The translations under genes and the position numbers were made by a program. From Bacillus sp. cl95 (lineage in GTDB: Bacteria > Bacillota > Bacilli > Bacillales > Cytobacillaceae), in assembly GCF_900115925.1 (NCBI RefSeq), contig NZ_FOYF01000003.1, forward strand, positions 186,001-250,000: a stretch of DNA of 64,000 nt. The letters are read 5' to 3'. The notes under the pieces were generated by a model. The model had not been told where the DNA came from, searched no databases, and was given only the letters and a program-made list of their open reading frames with translations. The first letter of the stretch is position 1. Each line of letters begins with the position of its first letter. Positions 1 to 6,803 of the stretch are shown one piece after another.

Positions 1-134
1 TTCTCTTTGAAACCTCTTGAATGGTGTAAGTCAGCATAAATGATTCTGTCTTCATTGTTCCAACCCTTTCTAATTTGGATATAGTTGCGAATCTTTCGGA
101 AGATGGTTACGAATTCTTCGGAAGTCAGCTGCAT
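1..134 (-). CDS. Unknown protein, 5' end only (truncated by window edge)
   Basis: An open frame on the minus strand starts at an ATG at 134 and runs off the left edge, giving 44 residues beginning MQLTSEEFVTIFRKIRNY. A weak AGGAACAG lies just upstream. The protein is mixed charged and aromatic with no signal peptide or membrane segment in the visible part. I do not recognise the family. It diverges in no obvious way from bioY, which lies on the same strand upstream and ends in its own terminator, so the two are probably separate transcription units. Confidence 0.4.
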   Translation of the reverse strand, partial: MQLTSEEFVTIFRKIRNYIQIRKGWNNEDRIIYADLHHSRGFKE

Positions 135-285
135 GATCTGTTCCTATAAATCTATTAATTCAACTTGTGGTTAGGCGATTTCCTGCCTCCTGACAAAAGC
201 TATCAAAACAAGTAGTATTGTCCGAAAAACCGCCAAACTTTACGGGAGGAATCGTCATTTTCAGAGGGTAGGGGAGAAAGGGGAA

Positions 286-317
286 TAAAAAAACACAGTT
301 CCGAATAGGAACTGTGT
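286..317 (-). terminator. Rho-independent terminator of bioY
   Basis: A perfect 10-bp stem (ACACAGTTCC at 293-302 with GGAACTGTGT at 308-317, 5-nt loop) is followed on the minus strand by seven T residues. It lies 12 nt past the bioY stop codon. Confidence 0.9.
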
Positions 318-328
318 CAAAGATTCTA

Positions 329-931
329 TTAAGCTGTTTTTCTTAGGTGCTTGAACTGTCCCTTAGATAGGACTGTCTTATCCATTCGGTGTGCAAATAC
401 TCCGGCAAGCACTGATAAAATAACGTCTTTTGGTAACGGAACGACCATCCACGCCCATGCCATTTTGTAAGTAAAGCCTTCTGGAGCTGCTGACCAAAAT
501 TTATAGGCAAAATACATCCAGTTTGTACCAACAACATAGTTGATCACAAATCCCACTAAAGCTGCAATGATAAAGTTTGTTAAGCTTCTATTTTTTTCTA
601 CCATTTTACCACAGATATAAGCCATTAAGATAAATGAAAGAATAAATCCAAAAGTTGGCTTAAGAATAATAGAAAAACCACCACTAAATTGAGCGAATAC
701 AGGTACTCCTACTAAACCTACTAGAGCATAAACAATCATAGAAATTGCGCCCAAGCGGCTACCAAGAATAAGCCCTGCAAGGATGGCAAAGAAAGTTTGA
801 AGTGTGATCGGCACACCGCCAACGACTAAAAATGGAACGATGCTCGTGATGTTAGAGCCAATAGCCATCAAGGCGACAAACATTGCAGCAAGAGTTAAAT
901 CAAGCGGTTTCAGTTTTCTGTTCAATTTCAT
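329..931 (-). CDS. bioY: Biotin transporter substrate-binding protein BioY (ECF S component)
   Basis: This is the membrane-embedded substrate-capture subunit for biotin uptake, expected to dock on a shared ECF energy module (EcfA, EcfA', EcfT) encoded elsewhere. The 200-residue protein is almost wholly hydrophobic, with about six membrane segments, and shows family features such as the GVPITLQTFF segment (about residues 39-48) and the glycine-rich LAGLILGSRLGAIS region. Length is normal for BioY. The ATG at 931 has a GGGGG run only 2 nt upstream, which is tight but is the only plausible site. It is monocistronic, with a BirA-type operator over its promoter and a strong terminator behind it, so repression by biotin-loaded BirA is expected. 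Confidence 0.93.
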   Translation of the reverse strand: MKLNRKLKPLDLTLAAMFVALMAIGSNITSIVPFLVVGGVPITLQTFFAILAGLILGSRLGAISMIVYALVGLVGVPVFAQFSGGFSIILKPTFGFILSFILMAYICGKMVEKNRSLTNFIIAALVGFVINYVVGTNWMYFAYKFWSAAPEGFTYKMAWAWMVVPLPKDVILSVLAGVFAHRMDKTVLSKGQFKHLRKTA

Positions 932-960
932 TTCCCCCAGTTGTGTATTTATACTTTTTT

Positions 961-989
961 AGAATAGTATGGAATATTATTGGTGTCAA
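961..989 (-). promoter_or_regulatory. bioY SigA-type promoter
   Basis: On the minus strand TTGACA (984-989) and TATTCT (961-966) are separated by exactly 17 bp. The -35 hexamer lies inside the right half of the BirA-type operator. Confidence 0.6.
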
Positions 990-1014
990 CTTAAATTTTA
1001 AAGAGGTTAACAAT
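979..1014 (-). promoter_or_regulatory. BirA-type operator upstream of bioY
   Basis: Read on the minus strand, ATTGTTAACC (1005-1014) and GTTGACACCAAT (979-990) form an imperfect inverted repeat with a 14-nt gap, matching the Firmicute BirA pattern of TTGTTAACC and GGTTAACAA half-sites. The left half is perfect; the right half deviates at several bases, as expected if it also serves as a -35 element. Binding would occlude RNA polymerase. Confidence 0.7.
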
Positions 1015-1141
1015 AGCTTCCCTATTTCCATATTAATATTATGGTAAACTTGATTATAGTTATTTGAAAATTGTTGCATTTTAAAAATCATCCATATAAA
1101 ATAAACTTACTAGTCGTTTTATAAAAAAGGGGGATTCATTC

Positions 1142-2662
1142 ATGGTAGCGATTTCGTTGCAAAAAGCTTTAGAACAGTTTAAAGCATTGGATGAAAAAAT
1201 TTCACATTTTGGTTCAATCGGTGGATTGCTTGATTGGGATCAGAAAGTGATGGCACCTAAAAAAGGTCGTGCAGCATTTGCAAAGGCAATGGGAACACTT
1301 CGCACTGAAGAATTCAAACTAATGGTGTCGGAAGAAATGGGGCAATTGCTGGCTGAGTTGGGTACTGAGGAAGCATTATCAACTCTTGATGATGTGACAA
1401 AAGCTCAAATTCGTGAACGTAAAGAGTTTTATGATAAATCAAAAAGCATTCCGACAGACCTTTATAAGGAATATTCTGTTCTTACTTCGGATGCAAATGA
1501 AGCATGGGAATCTGCTCGTGAAAAAAATGATTTCCAAGTTTTTCTGCCCTATCTTGAAAAAATTGTGGCGATTAAGAAACAGTTTGCTGAGTATTATGGT
1601 TATGAGAACCATCCATACGATGCGATGCTGGCTGAGTATGAGCCAGGTTTAAGAGTGGCGACTTTGGATCCGTTATTTGCAAATTTACGAGAATCCAGTG
1701 TAAATCTTTTAGAAAAGATTAGAAATTCTGGTTATAAGCCTGCAGTGGAAATATTTGAAAACTCATATGCTATTGAAAAACAAAAAGAGTTTAACCGTTA
1801 CATCCTTCCGATCATTGGTTTTGATATGGAGGCAGGACGCTTGGATGAAACGGTACATCCATTTGCACAAACGGTAAATCCTGGAGATGTTCGAATCACT
1901 ACTAGATACTTGGAGCATAATGTCCGTTCTGCTTTATTCGGTACCATTCATGAGGCAGGACATGGGATCTATGAGCAAAATATTTCTGCTGATTATGAAG
2001 GAACGGTGCTTCAAACAGGTACATCATTTGGGATTCATGAATCGCAATCAAGATTCTTGGAAAATATGGTCGGACGCAGTCTTGAATTTTGGAAGTACTT
2101 TTACCCGCCGTTGCAAAAAACTTTCCCTGAGCATTTAGAGGCTGTAACTGTGGAAGAATTCTATCGGGCAGTAAACGCGGTTCAACCTTCTTACATTCGT
2201 GTGGAAGCAGATGAACTTACTTACAATTTGCATATTATGCTTCGTTATGAAATTGAAAAAGCGTTAATGGCTGGAGAAATAGAACCTAAGGATTTGCCAA
2301 ATGTATGGAACGATAAAATGGAAGAATACCTCGGAGTCCGTCCTGAAACTGACCGTGAAGGTGTATTACAAGACGTTCACTGGTCGTTTGGGGGAATCGG
2401 ATACTTCCCATCGTATTCACTCGGAAATCTTTATGCCGCGCAAATTCTGAATACGATATTAAAAGAGATTCCAGACTTTTATGAACAGCTTGAAAAAGGT
2501 GATTTTACAAAGATTCAAGGCTGGCTACGCGAAAAAATTCACCAATTCGGTAAGTTATATTCACCGAATGAACTTATTGTTAAAGTGACAGGTGAGGACT
2601 TGAATGCGTCTTATTTAGTAGATTATCTGGAAAATAAATATAGCAACGTTTATAATTTATAA
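1142..2662 (+). CDS. M32 family metallocarboxypeptidase (Taq carboxypeptidase type, YpwA-like)
   Basis: A cytosolic zinc carboxypeptidase that trims C-terminal residues from peptides. The 506-residue length is typical of the family. The zinc motif HEAGH is at about residues 270-274, followed by a downstream glutamate ligand in HESQSR near residue 298, and the family GTxHEAGHxIYEQ block is intact. The protein is alpha-helical with no signal peptide. The ATG at 1142 is preceded by a GGGGG ribosome binding site. It shares the strand with, and lies 26 nt upstream of, a TetR-family gene, so the two are probably cotranscribed up to the terminator at 3291. Confidence 0.93.
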   Translation: MVAISLQKALEQFKALDEKISHFGSIGGLLDWDQKVMAPKKGRAAFAKAMGTLRTEEFKLMVSEEMGQLLAELGTEEALSTLDDVTKAQIRERKEFYDKSKSIPTDLYKEYSVLTSDANEAWESAREKNDFQVFLPYLEKIVAIKKQFAEYYGYENHPYDAMLAEYEPGLRVATLDPLFANLRESSVNLLEKIRNSGYKPAVEIFENSYAIEKQKEFNRYILPIIGFDMEAGRLDETVHPFAQTVNPGDVRITTRYLEHNVRSALFGTIHEAGHGIYEQNISADYEGTVLQTGTSFGIHESQSRFLENMVGRSLEFWKYFYPPLQKTFPEHLEAVTVEEFYRAVNAVQPSYIRVEADELTYNLHIMLRYEIEKALMAGEIEPKDLPNVWNDKMEEYLGVRPETDREGVLQDVHWSFGGIGYFPSYSLGNLYAAQILNTILKEIPDFYEQLEKGDFTKIQGWLREKIHQFGKLYSPNELIVKVTGEDLNASYLVDYLENKYSNVYNL

Positions 2663-2688
2663 GAATAATAGACGCAGGGGGTCACCAA

Positions 2689-3306
2689 ATGGCGCCAATT
2701 GTTTCAGATGAGTACAAAGAAAAGAAAAAGAGGGAAATCCTTGATAGTGCTTTGGCTTGTTTCGCCAAAAAAGGTTTCCAAGCAGCAACGATTGACGATA
2801 TCGTCGCTCATTCCGGAATTAGCAAAGGCTCCATTTACAACTACTTTAAAAGCAAAGATGAAATATATTTGTCTTTAATGGTGGATAATACGACTGAGAC
2901 TAATCAACGTTTGCTCGAGGAAATCTCTAAGTATTCGACTGCGGTGGAGAAAATTAGGTATCTTTTTGGCACTTATTTAGACTTTGAGCCTTTTGCTGAA
3001 AAGAATAAGGCAAATGTGCTGGTTCATTATGAATTTAAACTTCATTCTTCTAGAAGTGAAGAGCTTCTCGCTTATTTGAAAAAACGTCGCCAACAATACT
3101 TTATTGATTTGGTTGCAGACATCATTGAGGATGGTCAATCAAAAGGTGATGTGAAAAAAGAACTCAATGCGCGATTGTATGCAGAAATGTTTTGGTCGAT
3201 ACTCGATGGAGTTACACTTCAAACTGTTTATGACGATTACCCATATCACGAAGCACTAAAAGAAATGCAAGAGTTGTTCATTGAGAAATTGTCTGCTCCT
3301 TTATAG
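2689..3306 (+). CDS. TetR/AcrR family transcriptional regulator
   Basis: A 205-residue regulator with the canonical N-terminal TetR helix-turn-helix: ACFAKKGFQAATIDDIVAHSG then SKGSIYNYFKSKDEIY, about residues 20-65. The C-terminal helical domain would bind an effector that the sequence does not reveal. An AGGGGG ribosome binding site lies 7 nt before the ATG. The position directly behind the carboxypeptidase gene suggests cotranscription, but the target genes are unknown. The stop codon lies inside the terminator stem. Confidence 0.9.
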   Translation: MAPIVSDEYKEKKKREILDSALACFAKKGFQAATIDDIVAHSGISKGSIYNYFKSKDEIYLSLMVDNTTETNQRLLEEISKYSTAVEKIRYLFGTYLDFEPFAEKNKANVLVHYEFKLHSSRSEELLAYLKKRRQQYFIDLVADIIEDGQSKGDVKKELNARLYAEMFWSILDGVTLQTVYDDYPYHEALKEMQELFIEKLSAPL

Positions 3307-3321
3307 GGGCAGGCTTTTTTT
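3291..3321 (+). terminator. Rho-independent terminator after the TetR gene
   Basis: A 9-bp GC-rich stem with two G-T pairs (3291-3299 with 3306-3314) is followed by seven T residues; it overlaps the end of the coding sequence. Confidence 0.9.
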
Positions 3322-3378
3322 GTGGTCTAGGAGAGTATAAAATAAATTAATGTGGATAACTTTCTACGTTTGTCTAAT

Positions 3379-3632
3379 AATCCAGCTCCAGCGCCCAGCC
3401 CCTCGGGGTTGTTTCCTAAAGCCGAAACAACTTTAATTGTTTTCTAAAGCCAAAACAATTTTGGTCATAAGCCAAATCACTTCAGAAATCAGGACAAGGA
3501 ACGCTTCGGCAGCATCATCATCGCACGAAGAAAAGGCGATAGCCTTTTCGAGGATGAACTGCGTGATTCGTCTTATGCCTGTCGGGGCTAAACAGGGCGC
3601 TTGCGCCTTTTGTTCTTTTAGGCGCTAGGAGT
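3379..3632. repeat. Bacillus-type intergenic repeat with CAGCGCC/GGCGCT ends
   Basis: This non-coding block starts with CCAGCTCCAGCGCCCAGCCC and ends in GTCGGGGCTAAACAGGGCGC then TTGCGCC, with GGGGCT and GGCGCT complementary to the start. Between them is a characteristic GCTTCGGCAGCATCATCATC then GCACGAAGAAAAGGC segment. I know this pattern as a widespread repeated intergenic sequence in Bacillus relatives; no function is established to my knowledge. Short ORFs inside it are artefacts of its high GC. Confidence 0.6.
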
Positions 3633-3938
3633 TGGTAGGTAGGCGTATTTTGATTGCTTGGAGTCAGTTTGTTTGTCTTTGGCGTGACAAACGAGTTAAG
3701 ATTTTTGAAAATGGCAGAAAGGCTGAAAAATCGAGCGATTAGGCCTGTGAAAATGGCAGAAACGGTCAAAAAACAGGCTGAAATTTTCAGCGCAACTGCT
3801 ACTAAGTTACCAAAATGGAAATTTATGTTTATCAATGGGCTCGTTTTGTCAAACAACGTTCACATACGGCCAAAATTTTTGCAGGATAAGGACTGTAGAA
3901 TATTGAATCCTTCCATAAATAAGAAAGGAGTGATCAAA
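3633..3938. other. Intergenic stretch with a short direct repeat, no gene seen
   Basis: The frame of the following gene stays open here, but there is no good start or codon pattern. It contains two copies of GAAAATGGCAGAAA about 45 bp apart (near 3708 and 3752) and looks like degenerate repeat sequence. The NERD gene start is at 3939. Confidence 0.5.
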
Positions 3939-4937
3939 TTGATAGAAAAACCTCTTGAAGTACCCATCATTATCCGTAAATTATCCTCACTGGCAAGGCG
4001 AATCCCTGAAGATCATCCTAAAAGAAAAGATATTCTAAAAGAACTCAACATGAGAATGGCAGGATATCACGGTGAAGAATCACTGTACTATTTTCTTAAT
4101 CGAATCGATGAAGAAAAATACATGATTTTTCATGACTTGAGACTTCGAAACGGCTCAGATTATTTTCAGTTAGATTTTCTTCTACTTACATCTTCTTTTG
4201 CCATCATTCTTGAAACAAAAAACTACGCTGGAAGCTTACTTTTTGATCCACGAACAAATCAATTTTCTCGCAAACTAGACAATCAGGAAATAACGTTTAG
4301 AGACCCTCTCACACAAGCATTCTCTCAAGTAACCCAATTTCAAAAGTGGGTTAAATCAAAGAAACTTCCTCCTCTGACTATTGAAAGCCTTGTAGTAATT
4401 AGCAACCATCGAACCATATATAAGGTAACGCCTGGAAATGAAGAGGTATATAAGAAAATATGTCATTCCTTTGCGATTGAATCAAGGTTGGATGAGATTT
4501 TTCAAAAATATCCTAAAGAAGTTTTATCACTACAAGATATGAAGAAATTAACCAAAAAGCTTTTAAGCTGTCATGAACCTTTTTCCCCGGATGTACTTGA
4601 AAGATTTAAAATTGATCGGGAAGAAATAACTACGGGAATTTTTTGTCCCAAGTGTGATATTGCACCAATGCATTATCAGCGAGGTAAATGGTATTTCGGG
4701 AAGTGCAGAAAGATGTCAACTGAGCGATACCTCGAGGCGCTCGAAGACTATTTCTTGATCTTTGGGCCTACCATAACAAATGCAGAATATCGCCGTTTCT
4801 TTCATTTTCCGACTGGAAATATATCATCAAAACACATCGTTGCTCTGAATCTGCCGTATGAAGGCAATAAGAAAGGGCGTCGTTATTACTTTCCTGAAAA
4901 GAATTTATTTGCAAATCCTAAAGGAATTCTTTTATGA
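3939..4937 (+). CDS. NERD-domain protein with degenerate C-terminal zinc ribbon
   Basis: The start is taken as TTG at 3939 because AAAGGAGTGATC lies 4 nt upstream; upstream in-frame codons fall in repeat sequence. The 332-residue product has a NERD (nuclease-related) domain, about residues 38-170, with the PD-D/ExK-like residues D79, E92 and K94. A C-terminal zinc ribbon (about 236-256) follows, then a helix-turn-helix-like tail. A paralogue at 30284 aligns throughout, with D, E and K at the same positions. Here the third ribbon cysteine is replaced by F253 (C236, C239, C256 remain), so metal binding may be lost. NERD domains are inferred to act on DNA; the substrate is unknown. Confidence 0.8.
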   Translation: MIEKPLEVPIIIRKLSSLARRIPEDHPKRKDILKELNMRMAGYHGEESLYYFLNRIDEEKYMIFHDLRLRNGSDYFQLDFLLLTSSFAIILETKNYAGSLLFDPRTNQFSRKLDNQEITFRDPLTQAFSQVTQFQKWVKSKKLPPLTIESLVVISNHRTIYKVTPGNEEVYKKICHSFAIESRLDEIFQKYPKEVLSLQDMKKLTKKLLSCHEPFSPDVLERFKIDREEITTGIFCPKCDIAPMHYQRGKWYFGKCRKMSTERYLEALEDYFLIFGPTITNAEYRRFFHFPTGNISSKHIVALNLPYEGNKKGRRYYFPEKNLFANPKGILL

Positions 4938-4960
4938 TGGTATGGGACAACTATTATTAA

Positions 4961-5111
4961 AAGCTGTTTTCGCATTGATTGTTGCTTGTACGGAATAATG
5001 TAACGACACGTTTAGATTCTTATTTCGCGCTCTTTTCCTCAATATGAAATTCTAAACGCTAATTTTCTAGTAGCATTAATCCAATAACAAGAAAGTTTAC
5101 GAAAAGAGCCT
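4961..5111. repeat. MITE-like repeat, copy A (upstream of aspA)
   Basis: A 151-bp element begins AAGCTGTTTTC and ends GAAAAGAGCCT, forming imperfect terminal inverted repeats. It shares blocks such as ATTGTTGCTT, GCTCTTTTCCTCAA, AAATTCTAAACGC, CCAATAACAA and AAAGTTTAC with copy B at 6568-6750. A shorter relative lies at 41062-41155. There is no coding capacity. Confidence 0.65.
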
Positions 5112-5138
5112 AATTAAAAGAACACTCGGGGGATTTTT

Positions 5139-6563
5139 ATGGAAAACGCAAACGTTAGAATCGAGAAAGACTTCCTTGGATCGAAGGAAGTGGCAGCGAA
5201 CGCATACTACGGGATTCAGACGCTTAGAGCAGTGGAAAACTTTCCAATCACAGGTTATCGCATTCATGGCGAATTGATTCGCGCGATGGCAATGGTTAAA
5301 AAAGCTGCAGCACTTGCGAATGTTGAAGTGGGCAGATTATATGAAGGTTTAGGGGATGCCATTGTAAAGGCTGCTGATGAAATAATTGAAGGCATGTGGC
5401 ATGAATATTTTATTGTCGATCCCATCCAAGGTGGGGCAGGAACGTCAATTAATATGAATACAAATGAAGTAATCGCTAACCGTGGCCTTGAAATCATGGG
5501 AAAAGAAAAAGGGGACTATTATCACTTAAGCCCTAACTCACACGTCAATATGGCGCAGTCTACCAACGATGCGTTTCCGACAGCTATACATATTTCAACA
5601 CTCACTTTGCTGGAAACATTGCTTGGTACGATGGAACATATGCATGATATTTTTGCAGAAAAAGCGAAGGAATTCGATCATATCATCAAGATGGGACGCA
5701 CGCATTTACAGGATGCTGTTCCGATCAGGCTTGGTCAGGAATTTGAGGCGTACCGTCGTGTATTGCAACGTGACATAAAAAGAATAAAGAATACAAGAGA
5801 GCATTTATATGAAGTAAATATGGGAGCAACGGCTGTTGGTACAGGCTTGAATGCCAATCCAAAGTATATCAAACGCGTTGTCGACCATCTTCGCGAGATT
5901 ACAGGGTTCCCACTTGTTAACGCTGAACATCTTGTAGACGCAACTCAAAACACGGATGCCTACACTGAAGTTTCAGCTGCTCTTAAGGTGTGTATGATGA
6001 ATATGTCTAAGATCGCAAATGATCTTCGTCTGATGGCATCCGGCCCTCGCGTTGGATTCAACGAGATCTCATTGCCAGCGCGTCAGCCTGGTTCTTCAAT
6101 TATGCCTGGTAAAGTAAATCCTGTTATGCCTGAATTGATCAACCAAGTGGCCTTTCAGGTAATCGGTAACGACCATACAATCTGTCTTGCATCAGAAGCT
6201 GGACAACTTGAATTGAATGTCATGGAACCGGTTCTTGTATTCAATTTGATTCAATCTATCAGCATCATGAATAATGCATTCCGAGTCTTCACTGACAATT
6301 GCCTCAAGGGTATCGAAGCAAATCAAGAGAAATTAAGACAGGATGTCGAGCGCAGTGTTGGTATCATTACAGCGGTTAATCCGCATCTTGGATATGAGCC
6401 TGTAGCACGTATTGCACGTGAAGCGATTCTTACGGGTAAATCTGTTCGTGAACTTTGCTTGAAATACGATGTTCTCTCAGAAAAAGAATTAGACTTGATT
6501 CTCGATCCATATGAAATGACGAATCCTGGTATAGCAGGGGAGTCACTCTTGAATAAAGATTAA
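5139..6563 (+). CDS. aspA: Aspartate ammonia-lyase (aspartase)
   Basis: Catalyses reversible deamination of L-aspartate to fumarate and ammonia. The 474-residue protein shows the fumarase/aspartase signature GSSIMPGKVNPVMPE (about residues 322-336), whose serine loop supplies the catalytic base, the SxNDxxPT block QSTNDAFPT and the HLQDAVPIRLGQEF segment. Aspartase rather than class II fumarase is favoured by the N-terminal RIEKDFLGSKEVAANAYYGI and overall resemblance to Bacillus aspartases. A CGGGGGA ribosome binding site precedes the ATG. It is monocistronic and lies between two copies of a MITE-like repeat. No asparaginase gene accompanies it. Confidence 0.93.
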   Translation: MENANVRIEKDFLGSKEVAANAYYGIQTLRAVENFPITGYRIHGELIRAMAMVKKAAALANVEVGRLYEGLGDAIVKAADEIIEGMWHEYFIVDPIQGGAGTSINMNTNEVIANRGLEIMGKEKGDYYHLSPNSHVNMAQSTNDAFPTAIHISTLTLLETLLGTMEHMHDIFAEKAKEFDHIIKMGRTHLQDAVPIRLGQEFEAYRRVLQRDIKRIKNTREHLYEVNMGATAVGTGLNANPKYIKRVVDHLREITGFPLVNAEHLVDATQNTDAYTEVSAALKVCMMNMSKIANDLRLMASGPRVGFNEISLPARQPGSSIMPGKVNPVMPELINQVAFQVIGNDHTICLASEAGQLELNVMEPVLVFNLIQSISIMNNAFRVFTDNCLKGIEANQEKLRQDVERSVGIITAVNPHLGYEPVARIAREAILTGKSVRELCLKYDVLSEKELDLILDPYEMTNPGIAGESLLNKD

Positions 6564-6567
6564 CCAA

Positions 6568-6750
6568 AGGCTGTTCTCGCCTACATTGTTGCTTTTACGA
6601 TTAGAGCAAAAACACGAATAGAGTCTTTTTTCGTGCTCTTTTCCTCAAAATTAAATTCTAAACGCAAAATATCGTCTGGTTTTAGTATAGAAAAAACCCT
6701 ACTGCCGGCTTTTTCTTGTTCCAATAACAACAAAGTTTACAAAAGAGCCT
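6568..6750. repeat. MITE-like repeat, copy B (downstream of aspA)
   Basis: A 183-bp relative of the element at 4961-5111, starting AGGCTGTTCTC and ending ACAAAAGAGCCT. It is in the same orientation and carries about 35 bp of extra internal sequence that includes a small hairpin. Copies A and B therefore bracket aspA as direct repeats. Confidence 0.65.
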
Positions 6751-6755
6751 AAGCA

Positions 6756-6803
6756 AAAGAAAAGCCTGCCTCATTTTAAATGGAGACAGGCTTTTCTTTT
6801 TTT
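6756..6803. terminator. Bidirectional terminator between aspA and the GGDEF-EAL gene
   Basis: The stem AAAAGCCTGCCTC with GGAGACAGGCTTTT has T-rich tracts on both sides, so it can stop transcription of aspA and of the converging minus-strand gene, whose stop codon lies in the loop. Confidence 0.85.

Noticed and set aside
3437-3856. Short ORFs on both strands around the GC-rich intergenic repeat
   Set aside because: No ribosome binding sites and the frames follow repeat sequence; they are composition artefacts.
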